From the NCBI GenBank assembly GCA_034687125.1, contig JAQGBZ010000132.1, forward strand, positions 95,476-159,475: a DNA stretch of 64,000 bases, in the 5' to 3' direction. The notes beneath the pieces were generated by a model. The model worked only from the letters and a program-made list of their open reading frames with translations, had not been told where the DNA came from and searched no databases. Both the position numbers and the translations under genes were made by a program. The DNA comes from Neelides folsomi. Taxonomy: Eukaryota > Arthropoda > Collembola > Neelipleona > Neelidae. This document shows, one piece after another, positions 13,925 to 27,220 of the stretch. Each line of letters opens with the position of its first letter. The first letter of the stretch is position 1.

Positions 13925-16895
13925 CAATATATGGCATTACATACCGGCTGCAAATATTAGTTCAAATACGATAGACAGATATAAGATGCTATACAATATA
14001 CAGTAAATATACCAGTAAATATTACCTATATTATATAGATTCAATATGAGAGTAGTTAGTGAATATTATAGATAAATAAAAAGTTTCACAATTATTGGTA
14101 CTCTGATCATACAACTTGATAATAAAAGAAAATGTGAAGTGAAATAAAATAAATAAAAAGAGTGGTGGAATTTGAAAAAGTTTTCGTTAGTCTCGTTTCA
14201 CTCGACATGTTCAAAAACATTTCGACTTTTGATACGTTTTCATAGATGTGGTACATACCATACATATAAGTATAGTATATCTCATGTATCCTATTATAAT
14301 ATTATAAGTATATCTTATAAATATCAAAGTTAAAGTTATAAGAAGACTGTTGTACTCCAATTTTTTTAAACTTCTTATAAGACTTCTTATATGATGAGAG
14401 AAAAAGGAGCGAATTTAGGAAAGTAACAGATGCTTTTCCCTCTTACTTTCAAATTCCACATAAAATAACAAAAGTGGGAAATTGTAAAGATATCAAAAGG
14501 ATTTGAAAAAACCTCGACTTTTTAAAGACTTGATGTTGTAAATGGTATCACAATAATACAATAAATGTACCTTTTATATTTATAAAAAATATCGATTTGC
14601 TCTTAAATTCTCTTTTGTATTCTTTCCGAATTCACTCAGCAAATTCTCTCAGTAAATGTGCATTTGTTAAAGAGGATATTTTACTATATAAAAACTTTGA
14701 ATAATTACATGTCGGTGTTAAATAGTTTTTTGTCTGATCAATTTGATATTTGGAGTTACTTAAGGGCCATTTAGGCTCAATGAAAATCCTCAATGAAAAT
14801 CCTTCAAAGTGGAAGACCGGATTTGGCAGATGAGCTGAGTAAGTCGGGAAAAGTCGACGTTGGGTCTTAAGACGAGTTTAAGGGCATTTGGCAAAGTTGG
14901 GTCTTTTTTCACCAACTCTACTTTCTCTTACTCTTGTTGGTTTTGAGGGAACCGAGTTAGTTCGACCAAGGAGGTTGGGAGGAATTTGGGAGAGTTGGGA
15001 AGTGTATTGATATGCCTATAGGAGAGGGATAGCCAGGAATGGAGATAACTTCACATTTGAGTGAGATGAATGGGCAATTGGACATGGTTGGACTGGCGTT
15101 GGGTCTTGGGACTCGCGACAACGGCGGCTTCGCTCCTTTTCAAATTCTAACTCTTAATGGAGACCTCGAGCCGACTGTTGACTTCCTCAACCCTTGATTC
15201 TGTCAGGGAGGATGAGAGATGAGAGCTACAGCATTATTATTATTATTATCCGGAGAGATCTCCTTTGTCCAAACACCGATGTCTCTTATTCAAATATGGA
15301 TGGGTTGGAGGGAAAAGAGCCCTGGGAATTAAACTTGAACTATATGGATATAAATTAATACAACTACCATACATAAATAGTAAAACATATATTACATATA
15401 AATATCTGTACTATACATATACATACAAACACATACAGAATATCAGTAGGTATTATACAGATAGGTAGATAGACATAAGAGAAAATTCTGACAGAATATA
15501 TAAATATTGTTTAATGTCAACTGTGAAAGCTTAAATTAGGTTATACTGATGAAATACATATTTATATGTAACATAATATATACTTAATATTATTTTACGT
15601 ATCCAGATTATATACAGATAGATATACAGATTTTACATGCAGGTATATTATATTTGTATCCTATTTGAATCTGTGTAATAAGATGTTGAAAGATAGATCA
15701 ATAGACTTGATTTAGCTTTGATGTTCACAAGCTAATGTTCTACTACCTCTTTCATCAATCTTGAGCTTTCATCCTTCCGGTTCCGGATTTCAAACCTTTG
15801 TCAACATTGTGGATTGACAAGTTGAAATTGTGACGGGGATGTTGGTTTATATAATATTTATAATAAACTGGAGAATCCAGAGATTGTCAATATCAACTTC
15901 AATATTAAAGAACTTCAAAGTTATTTGACAGCCTTTCACCCTTAAACTTTGTTCATTAATAAACTGGGATTTTGATATTAAAATTTCAATTTATAAAATT
16001 TCAATTTACTCTTCCTTTAATTGTCTTTTAATAACTATCCTTTTCTCTTGCAGAGTTCCAGATTTAAGATGGACGGATGAAAACGTATTAAAACCTGAAT
16101 TCCGATTTTGTTCATATTTGTGAAAATTAAAGGTAATTAAAATTTTTACTCTGTAAACTCTGTATAAATAATTAGTTAAAAAATACTTCAGGGCTTTTAA
16201 ATAATTATACAAACTATTTACATTTATGATATATATGTTAAAGATAATTTTTTATATTTTTTCTAAATGGTTCATTAAGTATTAAATAGACTCATTCATT
16301 AATTTTCCCACAATTGAATTAACGAAAAAAAGAAATTTATAGCTAGTAGTAATATTTATTTAACATTGTTCTGTTCTGGATCAAATGGATTTGAGATATC
16401 TTTTGGTTGAAACCGTTGAAGGTTGTGAAAGGAGAAATCTCTCGGTTGATTTATTTCCCTCTCCGCCTCCTATGGTTCGATAACTATTAACAAAAGCGGG
16501 TAAAATCGAGTCTCTTAGGACTCCGAAAGACCAAATTCATCATAAAGTGAAAGAGAGGATGAGGGAAATGCGTAGTCAATATAAATAACTTTTTTATCCT
16601 CCTTTTTTAAAAACATCTTTTGTCCCTCGAGGAGACCAATGATAGAACATATGGTTTATGGTCTTTCATATCATCTCCTTAAACGTTATTGTTTCCGACT
16701 TCCGACCAAACTCTGAATTTCCGAGGGAAATGGTCGGAGAAATAAAAAATGTCCCCCAAGTTAAAACTTTTTCAATTGAGAAACAAAAGGAAGTGAGGTA
16801 CATTGAGCTATGACTTTAACCATTACAATCATCATTCTCATAAATAATATATATAAAAATGTGCGAATTTTGAAGAATTTTGAATTGCGAAAATG
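13925..16895. other. gene-free stretch with a GC-richer island
   Basis: No supported gene. Around 14760-15210 the sequence becomes clearly richer in GC and less repetitive than its surroundings. It includes a direct repeat of CTCAATGAAAATCCT near 14775-14805 and ends in an ATT microsatellite near 15233-15250. The island has no long open frame and could be a regulatory module. The rest is AT-rich with ATAC low complexity. Confidence 0.4.
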
Positions 16896-16969
16896 TGAAT
16901 TTGTGAATTTTGCAAATTCAATGATTTAGATATGAATTTGTGAATTTTGTAAATTCAATGATTTAGATA
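16896..16969. repeat. tandem duplication, 37-bp unit x2
   Basis: Two adjacent 37-bp copies beginning TGAATTTGTGAATTTTG differ at a single base (C in the first, T in the second). The near identity indicates a recent local duplication. Confidence 0.85.
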
Positions 16970-17367
16970 TTTTATAGGAATTAGCCATGTGACGAATTCT
17001 TTAATTGAATGATTGTAGGAAAGATTTAAATTCAAGAGGAGTTTTGGGATCTCGGTTCCTTCATTTGCAATTTGGATTTTTCTTAAGTTTGGAATTTTGA
17101 GTTTGGTTATTAGAGTCTGTTTGTGACTTTGGTTCCATTTGTGTGAGGAAATAGGAGAAGTAGAAAAGACTTACAAGAGGCGAATTCAAATAAATTAAAT
17201 TAAATGAGATTTCCTCCGCTCCTTGAGTGGCTTTTGCGGAATGCTAATCAGAGTCGTGGTCGGGAGAGCGAGTCACTCCTGGTAAAAGAATTCTTTTCTT
17301 TGTGACAATGAGGAGGAGCTTTCATATAATCCTCTATGTGAAATACTCTCTATGGAAAATATAAATT

Positions 17368-17403
17368 CTCTCTCTCTCTATCTATATATATATATAATAT
17401 ATT
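17368..17403. repeat. CT/TA microsatellite
   Basis: A (CT)n run changes into CTAT and then (TA)n, a simple-sequence repeat of about 35 bp. Confidence 0.8.
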
Positions 17404-17914
17404 CTCCGACTCTTAGTATGCAAATGAAATTGAACTTGTGATATATAAAGGACGGTCATATGAGAAATCTATGAGAAATCCTCTATGAGAAAGAGCTGTA
17501 TATTATAACAATGAATGAATGCATGTGAAGTCCCGAATCTTCCAGTGGGTCGGAAACGGCGAGGAATGCCGGTAATGTAAATGAGAATGAGGATTTGCTT
17601 CATTTCATTCCACTTGGCTTTGACCAAGTTTTCCAAATTTTCAGCTTCCCATTCAATTTGGAAACCGGCGGGTCGAAGATTGTGGAGAAGTAGAAATGGT
17701 GGGAAAAGATAAGAAAACACCAAACGTCTTTTATTCACTCTGAGTTATGGACAAAGTTGGGATGAATTGATTCAGCTTATTATTACTTTATATAAGAATT
17801 ATTACTTTACAAGAATTATTAACTCTGCTCTGTGGAACATTTAAGCTCCTTTAATATTAAACAATCTTAAGTTGATGGAATTGAGAACTCACGTGGAGAA
17901 AGCTTATCTCTATA

Positions 17915-17956
17915 TACAGGGTGGGCCATAAGTTGCTTTCTTTGGTCAACCCTGTA
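17915..17956. mobile_element. internally deleted TACAGGGTG MITE (42 bp)
   Basis: The left end, TACAGGGTGGGCCATAAGT followed by TGCTTTCTTT, matches the family consensus. The right end is shortened to GGTCAACCCTGTA. The copy has lost most of its centre and right inner arm. Confidence 0.65.
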
Positions 17957-18406
17957 CATACAGATGTATCTGTAGTACATATGTAATATTATATAGAATA
18001 TCTTTATCTTTATATTCGAGTTTTTCTTAGGATATTGAAGGTATGGATAGGAATGAAATTATTAGTTTTATTATCAAAGTTACTATTTGACAACATTTAT
18101 GAAAGATCTTGTAAGAAGGGAATGAAACTGATATTATGAATACCAAAACCCACTTTTCCTTCTTTGATGAAAACGCAAAGGGCGGAATTTGGGAATTTGG
18201 GTTCTTCGAACGTTCATGAGCAGTGAAGAATTACGACCAACTTGGGCTCATCAGTATTCTGCACTCAATTCAACCAGAATTTCCTTCCCATTTCTTATAT
18301 GCAAAATATTTGGTTATCTGGGCGGTTTTACTAAACCGCCGAGTGGCAATTCTCACCCAGATCAACTTAAAGCCAATTCAACTTATTATTACATTACTAC
18401 TATTGC

Positions 18407-18590
18407 ATAGAGCAGTATATAGTCAACGCAGCATATAGACAGATCAGATTGCAGCCAGATTATAGTCAGGGCAGCTTATAGTCAGATCATTTTATAACCA
18501 GGCCAGGGCAATATATAGTCGGATCATTTTAAAACCAGGGCAGTATATAGTCAGATCATTTTATAACCAGGGCAATTTATAGTGATACAA
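18407..18590. repeat. degenerate tandem array, ~33-41 bp units
   Basis: Repeated blocks share the motifs GGGCAGYWTATAGTCAGATC and ATTTTATAACCAGG. Later units are near identical (around 18470-18590) and earlier ones are degenerate. This is a minisatellite-like array with no coding frame, about 180 bp long. Confidence 0.7.
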
Positions 18591-19282
18591 AGAGTATATT
18601 TATTACGTGTTATTCCTTGTTATATCATGGAACTTTTTGGATTGAACGGCGGTTTTTAAAGGAAAGGGTTTGAGTTGAAGTTTATTACCCGGGCTTCCTT
18701 CCTTCAACCCGGCCATCTTATTTATATGAAAAGACGGTGGATAAATGTTGAGTCTTGGGAGTGAGCCATTCATTTCCTCTTTTACGATGGGGAGTTGGTG
18801 GGCCAACATATTCCTTCTCCTGTCCAAGGGCTAAAAGACCGTGGAAAATTTTACTATAAGAATCCAATGAGCCTTTTGAGCCTCAACCTCCATGGAATCA
18901 ACTTCAAACTTACACTCAATTCATGTCGATGGAAAGTTCAGAATATACATAAAATATATGTAATATATTTACCTAAAAGCGTAAATATACCAAAAGTTTC
19001 TCTTTTGAAAATATACCTATAGTTAAACTATGCGTGTATTTAAGCATCTATAGTAGTAGAGTTAAGAACAGTTTATAAAGACGTTTATAAAGACGCTTTA
19101 GGGCAGTTGGAGAAAATTGTCCTCTATGACTTTTAAATGTCCCTTTTACTATTGTAGTGGAAGTTGAGGAAGTGTGTGGCGGAATCCTTGGGGGCTTTTG
19201 ACTTCCCAAAAATTTCCATTTCATTTGCCCTCCAAATTCCCTTTGAAAAACCTTGGATATTTTACATCTTTATTGCACATCA

Positions 19283-19308
19283 ATTCGATGCCATCGATGG
19301 CATCGAAT
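19283..19308. repeat. perfect 26-bp palindrome
   Basis: The sequence centred on CCATCGATGG equals its own reverse complement for 26 bp (ATTCGATGCCATC joined to its complement). It is GC-richer than the flanks and has no loop. Its role is unknown; it could be a binding site for a dimeric factor or a chance palindrome. Confidence 0.8.
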
Positions 19309-22300
19309 CATAGCGTCATCACTTTCCGCTTCAATTTTGAAATCCATTTGTTCTATTTAGTTTTGACTGTGCCATGAGCCAAATTTGAACTTTGCGGTAA
19401 ATTTGAACTCGGAGGTTCAGAATTGGAACTTTCAATGTTCGCAAATTCAATTCCCCTTGAGGGGAATTTCAAGAGTCCCTTTGGAGAGTTCGCAGATTAT
19501 TAATGTACTTTATACGGTATATTATTTATGTTGAATAATTACAGGTTCAACACGCCGATCTCCTAAATTCATTATCATTGTGGGAAAGTAGCAATTTATA
19601 TTAAAATTGCTTCTCGGCCCAAAGTTGACTTGATTTAGAAAGAGAATGAATAAAGAGGTTGAATAAATATATTGCATATAAAGGAAAAATTCCCATATGT
19701 GGGCTTCTGGTCCTTATATTTTATAAGTCAATATTAAATGGACGTGGTCGAGATGGGGTTTTTAGTCGAGGAATAACTTCATTTTTATGACTCATTTCCG
19801 CCTACAATTAATATGCAAATATTAATTGAACTTTTCCCAAGCGTCCTCTTCGTCTCTCAGACATTTGAAAGGATTCTGTGGTTGTTGGAGTTTAAATTCC
19901 CTCTTGAGATTTCAATTTCTGTCCATCAGCCAACGTAGGATTTCCCATCCAAGTCAATAAACCTTAAGGGTTCCCCAATTCGCAAACTACAGGACTTCGT
20001 ATGTAAAGAGTATGGACTCCATATGAACAGAATACATATGAAGTACATACAGAGTATGTACATATGAAGGTCTTTGAAAATGGATGGAGATTTAAAAGTA
20101 TCCCAATTGATAGTTTGCCAAAAACCAGAAAGAGAATCAGGGAATGAGAGTGAAAGGAGTTTTCAGGGGAAAGTAATTTGTGGAAAATCTCATCCACACA
20201 TGAGAGCAAACTCCGGCCAGAGACAGATAGAGTTATGGAATTGGGTTTTAAAACATCCTCGACCTCTTTTGACCTTTTCCAATATGACCAAGTGGACTTT
20301 TGTTTATTCTCCTTTTCTCTTACATAAAATACATTAATTTGTCCAATATAACCAAAGTCATACAATAAAGGTGCATATACAGTACAGTATATTAGTATAG
20401 TAGTAGTATAATACATTATGTAATATCATGTATCTGTATATTGAATCCCTTCAATTGGAGAGGTGAAGATAAATAGATAAATGTATTAGAGGTGTATATT
20501 ATTTTCCTCATTGGATCTGATAGGAGTTGTGTGGTTCGAGTGTGTGAAAACAGTTCGTTGTGGTGTGGTGGCTTCCTCGTCCACCGCCGAACCTCCGCCA
20601 TAAATCTCTGTCTGGCCCATTCCCCTCTCTCAAGGGGGATTAGCATGGGAGAGGTGAAGTTGGACTAAATGGGAACTTGGAGTGAATGAGCGATGGCACT
20701 CACAGACTCCGACTGATTTACTTACAAAGAATACACCCACATTACTCATCTCATAAATACAATCCACAACCAAAACATACTTCACAATATATAAGAGTTA
20801 TATAACATACATCTAACATGCAAGTACAAATATACTGTATATTTGTATCTACAGTGTGTCTATGAAATGTATGTAATGTGTAAGGAGAAAATGGGAGTGA
20901 TGGCATTCCTCAAAAACCTTTACAAATTGATTTCCATCCTCTTTCTCCCCAAATCCCTTTGTGTGGACGGAGACTCCTAGTTGAGTCAGAAGTAACAATG
21001 AAGGAACCAACCCAACTTTTCTTCCATTTCCTCACTTCACATATGAACACAGTGGGATTGGAGAGAGAAGTAATACATATAAAATTATATAATAGATTTA
21101 GAGACTCAGAGTAACACAGACACGATTTCAAATGTTGGCATTAAATGGATTTTCTTCGATTTCCTCAAGTCAGATGTACAATGGTGAAGTTGATGCTCCT
21201 TCATGTTTTCACTAATGCCCATTTCTCATACCTATTCCATTTTTAAAAGAATTCACACACATTTCCCTTGTCAGAGTGCAAAGTTGAGATGAATTTTTTT
21301 TAAAGGACCTTATTTATACAGTGTGCTTATACAGTGTACTTATATAGTGTTTACGGTATCTTTAAGGATGCTTATAGAATCTTAATACATAATACACAAT
21401 CTTGTTTTCTTATGGCCCACACTGTATATACATTCATACATACATGGTTATATATAACTCTCTTGCTCTCACCTTAAGCCTTAAGGGTTCAAATGTTTTT
21501 TCTTCCCCGACTTTTCATTTACTTCCCTGAGTCTCCAAGGAGTCTTCACATATTTGCGAGTTTGGATTAAAAGAGACGCTAATGCGGTCCATTGTGCTGG
21601 GGCCGAACGTACAATTTCCTTTAAGTGACCCCAGTCACATATTTTTATATTTACTCTCCACATTCTCCAACCCGCTCTCCCACCACATCCGCATGAAATT
21701 TTGAGATTTTTCCTCCACAATGTCCCTTGAGTTCCCACAATGAGACCCATAAGGGCCTTTTTAATCTCTTACAATAGACCTCTTATAAATACACATGACA
21801 CAAGTTTTGATAATGGGACACACACACTCACACACAATATCCTATAAGTAAAATGTTGATATTACAAGGGGGGTTTTTTAAGTAATGGGAATGTCGTAAA
21901 TAGTCAAATGGATGGTTCTTTTAAAAAAAAATGTATTATGCCCATTATGCCTTTTCTCGGTTCATTAACAAAGCGCGTCTCTTCCCCATGAAAGTGGTAA
22001 TGGGAGAGTCAAATGGGTTTTATGGGTCTTTTCATTGTTCTTCAATCAGTGTGAGGGCCAAAGTAGATTTCCATATTCAACTCATTCACCTCACTCCTAA
22101 AGTCCCTTTATTAAGAAGTGTTTATTAACTCATGTTCAAAGTTAAAAGTTCGTGAGTTTCTTTGTCGTCGGCCCCCGCCCTTCCCTTTTCTTTCCACGAC
22201 CCTTATGTGAGAAACACGGAGAGGGCCGAACCCCCATTTTTCACTCTGAGTACAAAATGGTGTTCCTTTAATTAATCAAAAGTCAGGGGATGAGGGGAAT

Positions 22301-24033
22301 TGGTCATAAAAATTAAAATATGAAGGGACCTCATGGGCGGCACAGGGAATGAAACTCAATTCACCATATGTACCCATAATGTATGGAATGTATGGAATAT
22401 GTGTATATTGTATGTACATATATTGTACTATATGTATGGAAGCAGATGAGTCTTTGGACAATAAAATTGTATGCATCTCATCATGACTGAGATTTTGGGG
22501 ATGAATTTACCGGCGGGTTGCAGCAGAGAGCAATTATGAATTATTGTCCTTGGTTCTACGGTATATACAATATTTACTATACAGTATATGTGATATTTAC
22601 CATATTGGTATATTCTCGTATGTATGAAATATATGGAAACTGAATATTGGTCTGAATAGGGTAAATGACTAGACAGAACCACTTAGGCATTCATTATCTT
22701 CACACAACTGAGGGTCTTTCACTCTCAACAGACTTTGCCTAACCTCCTCCCTGCATAATAGATGTTTTGATATACAGAAAGGATCTGCACATTGTGTAAG
22801 GTTGGTCCAATTGAAATTTGGACTCATCTCCATCTCTATTGAGCGAGAAGGGGGAATTTATTATTGAAAGTTCTCCCTTTGGTTTTTATGGAATTCACTC
22901 GAAGGGATCTCTGGGATTGCGGATGAGAATCTGTCATCTGGTTTATATGCGAACAATTGGAATCCCAAACTCTTAGTTCTACATATAAAACATAAGACTG
23001 TTTCATTTGTAGATATCCTGTACATACCCTGTAGATAACATAAGACTGTTTTATACAGTGTTGGATTACAGAATACTGTATACAGAAAATTGTAAAGTTG
23101 AAGTAAAAAGAGAAACGAAATAACATAAGTGTTGTGAGTATTGTGAAGTTTTAAAAATGTACGATATAGAAATTTGTATAGAAATATATAGAGATGTTTC
23201 TTTTCTGCCTCGTTTGGATTGGAATGCGAATCACTGGGCAAATTTTTCTTTTTCTTTTATAGGAATTCCTCTTGGAATGGATAAAAATTCCTTTACCAAC
23301 ATTTCCATTTCCAAGAGATGGGCAGAATTAAGTTTTACAATTTAAGATCAGATTTTTAAAATTTACATTTGTTCACTGTACTGTATAATTTGTATAGTAT
23401 TTATGCATTTGTCTTATACAATTGAAATCATAGTTGTTTTGATTTGCAGTATCAAAGAGGTTTTTTCTGGATTTCGGGCATCAAAAGGTTTTTTGAGGAA
23501 GAATAAATTTCAAGCTTTTAAATTGTAATGTAATCTTGAAGACAAATTGTATAATATTCTTCTCATATCAAGTTAAGAATATATCAGTTAAGAATATCAA
23601 GTTAAGAATACAAATTAAGAATACTATAAGTTAAGATATAAGTTGAGAAATTTCATCTTATTATAGTGATAGATATTTTAATAGTGACTGTGTGGTCTGG
23701 GAGTGGTAGGATGAGAATTGTATTGTGGGAGTCATAAAGATAAAGAAAACAGCATCTTGAGACCCTTTTGTTGAGATGCTTTCGGGTGGAATTGGTCTGA
23801 TGTTGTCAGTCTAATCTCAATGGCCTGGCGGTTTTGGAAGGAATAATAAGAAAAGACATTCGAGAGATTTCAAATTCTCTTGGAGGATTCTAATAGGGCG
23901 ACAAAGGGAAAAACTTATACCCCTTCCTTTTACCACTCACTTAAGAATAATCCAAAAGAAACTTACAAATTATTCACCCACTTTACTCTTCTTCTCCTTT
24001 CCTTTTTTAAATTCCTTTTTTTAAATGCGGGGA
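19309..24033. other. gene-free stretch with GC-richer islands
   Basis: No supported gene. Less AT-rich islands lie near 20080-20300, 20510-20680, 20930-21050, 21480-21760 and 21950-22240. None gives a frame with recognisable domains. A decayed MITE may span about 21317-21427, with TACAGTGTG on the left and GGCCCACACTGTA on the right. A short imperfect array of AGTTAAGAATA units lies at about 23570-23650. Confidence 0.4.
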
Positions 24034-24108
24034 TTAATTTCTTTTTTAAATTCGTGGTTTAATTTCTTTTTTAAATTCGTGGTTTAATTTCTTTTTATAA
24101 TCCTTGGT
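24034..24108. repeat. tandem repeat, 25-bp unit x3
   Basis: The first two 25-bp copies, TTAATTTCTTTTTTAAATTC plus GTGGT, are identical. The third has diverged, and partial units follow to about 24140. This is a T-rich minisatellite. Confidence 0.8.
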
Positions 24109-27100
24109 TTAATTCTTGGTTTAAATTCTTTTTTTAATTTCTCCACTTCAGTTTAATTTATTTTATACCCCTGGTTTTTATTAACACGATTTGCATTCTT
24201 TTATGCAAAGTCACTGAAGTTGTAAAATTTAAAATTTCTAAATACTCAAATTTCATATATATTTTTCGCTTATACTTTTTTGGTTTACTATATAACATTT
24301 GGTTTACTTTATTATAGAGGAAATGCAGTATAAGAATTTTTTGTTAAATTAATAATATTATATTACAAGTTTACGAGAAGAATCGTAAAATTTAGATGTA
24401 AAGAACAATGTTGGTTTTAGATATGTTTTATATATTATGTTGTGTCTGTGTATGTGGTTTTATGTACAAAGTATGAATTGAACAATAAATATGAACTTTC
24501 CACAAGTAATAATGTTAATGGGCTGTAAATGTATAAAACGAAAAGTTTTGATCCACATGTAGGTACATTATTTCATATGCCTTATAATCTCTATCTTTTA
24601 ATGTCTTTTCCCTATTCAACTCCACTTCAAGATTCTTCTTACTTCTTTGCTTCTTTCTATCTTTCTCTTTAAGGTCGTAAATGGGCCATCTGGGAAATTT
24701 AGTCATTAAGAAGGAAAGTGTTTTTATAACACTTTACACTATTTCTAAATGAAATGCAAGTAAAAGTTTATAAAGTTTTATTTAATTAAATGATTAAATG
24801 TCCTATGTAACATTAACATTGGTTCATAGTAAATAAAGTAGTAAAAGAAAGTATTAGTTATAGGTATACTTATAGTATTTTAGCTCTAGTCATTTTCCCT
24901 CCATCTTTTCCGATAACGATATTAAAGACAGCCATGTGTCATTTATATAGTTAGTATGAGCAAATGCATGTTTAATAGAGGAATGGGAATTTGAAGGATT
25001 TGTCCTCAGGTTGAACGTAAAGGAGTTAGCGCATTGATCGCACTTGAGAAAACTTTGACATAAGCCAGGCCCAAATATTTATTGGAATTCTTCTATGGAC
25101 GAGATGCAGAGGATGAAACTTATAGAAGAGGAAATTGACAGGTTTTAAGGGAAAGTGACATTCTCCTGACGTTCTTCCCAAGTGATCACATCGCCCATGA
25201 TCACATCGCAACAATTTCCCAATTTACCCAAAGGCACTCGAAAAGAAAAAAAAAGATTTCCCAATTTACTCAACACATTTTTCTCCAAGATCTGTAGATC
25301 GAAGATTTTAGTTTTATAAATTGAATGAAAACTATCCAAATGGACAAATACGTACCATACATATTAGATCGGTATTATATACAGATATTATATATAATAT
25401 ATATTAGATCGGTTTTTTATTATGTAAGTATCAATTTTATGATTGGGTTTCTTTTTAATTAAATTATCCTTCCGGGTAAATTAATGCTTGAATGATTTGG
25501 GAAAGAATTCCTCAAGTTTTGAAATGAATCAGCAGATAAATTTGAGTGGAAATTGAAATGGAAAATTAGTCCTTCGAATTCCATCATTTTATACTTTTGG
25601 CCCAAATTTAAAGTTTGAGAGCCAAATTTCCCTTTGTATGCCATTCCTGGAATTCCATCTAAGGAATATTTATATTGTTGATGGAAATCTCTGAGACCGT
25701 TGAATCATCATTGAAGATGGGAAAGTAGGGCAAAGATGCCCGGGATGGAATTTATTAATATTTATGCACTTTAATAAATTCCTCAGACTGGTTGAATTTT
25801 AATTCTCTTAAATAATTCAATTAAGAAATTCTAAAATTAAACTAACTAAAATTAAACTAATTAGAATATTTATAAATAAAATAAATAAAAAATATTTCAT
25901 TCGATCAATTTTTAGATAAAGATCTTAAATTAAGCCTATAAATCTTAAATTGTGTAAATAATTTTCTGCATGATTTTTATTTGTAGAGAATTTTTGGTAT
26001 CATTTGAATGAATCTTAAAACTTTGATTTAAAATCTTTTTTTATTTGCGAATTTTCTCGTCGTCTCATTTCTTTATTATTAGTGTTTTCGATTTTCCACT
26101 CTTTTGATTCATCCACTTTCTGAGCCAAGTGCTTTCCAATCTTATGGGTGTGTGATGGAAATGAAGAGGGACGGGGGATTCTTTATTGATGACAACGTTC
26201 CTCTGCGGAAGATTTATTTTTAAGCTTTTTCCCTCCCTAAGCTTCCTCTCAACATTTGAGACCCAGGGCGTCGTCGTAATCATTTTCTCTCTATAATCGC
26301 ACATCTAATGGGAAGGCTGGGAGTGAGTGGAAAGAACTTCAGAATTCATTTTCAATGGCACTAAAAACCAGGTTTATTACGACAATCGGACCAAAACTTC
26401 CTTCCTTCATCATAATAAATTAATGAATTCAATTGTTTGCTCAACCCAAATCCAGAAATTCTCTTTGGCCCCGGAAACCTTTAGCAAATATACAAGAAAG
26501 GAAAAAGCTCATAATTTTTATGAATTTTCCATAATTTCCATTTTTTTCAAAAGCGATGAAGGAAATAAGAAAAAGAGTTTATGAAAGAAAAAACCGAAAA
26601 ATGAATTTAAAAGAAAAAAATGAAAAATGAATTGAAAGGACGAAAAATCAAAAGATGATAAAAATTTAGAAAGGAAAAGAAAAAGGATGAAAATAATTTT
26701 GTTTTATTCACTTGAAGTCAATTGGGTTAACGATTGCTTTATTTCTTTCCTAATGTTTCAATTGTTTCTTATTTTTATCTACTTGGTCTTTTTTTTATAT
26801 AAAAATCACTTTCTCTTTTATCTCATTTCTTTCATGGTGGAAGTGGAATCATTAAAACAAAAAAACCTTAACGCATCCAATGAAGTACAGCGAGATCATC
26901 CACCAAATAAAATATAAAGAAAATAAAGATTGGTTTCTGAAACTTACCTTTTATTCCTTTTTATTTTTCATCTCACTTGATCTCAAATGGTTCAAATGGT
27001 TGGTGAAAGAACTGAAAGATTAAAAAGTGATTTTAAGAATCTTTCCAAATCTTCTATCAAAATCCCATCAATGAAATTGATAAACTTTTCCGGAACCATA

Positions 27101-27184
27101 AAACACAACATTTATTATTGATTCTTCACTTTAGCTCTAAACATGTGTTACAGATATGTATAACTATATATTACATATACAGTT
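24109..27184. other. gene-free AT-rich stretch
   Basis: No supported gene. It includes an A-rich polypurine tract at about 26580-26700, with repeated AAAAATGAATT units. A slightly GC-richer patch near 26060-26320 has no recognisable coding content. Confidence 0.45.
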
Positions 27185-27220
27185 ATACAGAGTGTGCCAT
27201 AAGTTGCTTTCTTTTTATAC
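27185..27220. mobile_element. solo MITE end
   Basis: TACAGAGTGTGCCATAAGTT followed by GCTTTCTTTTTATAC matches the left end of the TACAGGGTG family. No right end follows in the next few hundred bases, so this is a truncated copy. Confidence 0.55.

Noticed and set aside
19964-20416. 150-codon minus-strand ORF
   Set aside because: The longest frame in the left half, but it crosses low-complexity GTACATA sequence, encodes Cys/Tyr-rich runs from it, and has a competing opposite-strand frame. No domain recognised.
21481-21750. 89-codon minus-strand frame in a GC-richer island
   Set aside because: Trp/Arg/Lys-rich with no recognisable motif. Frames of this length are expected in GC-richer patches.
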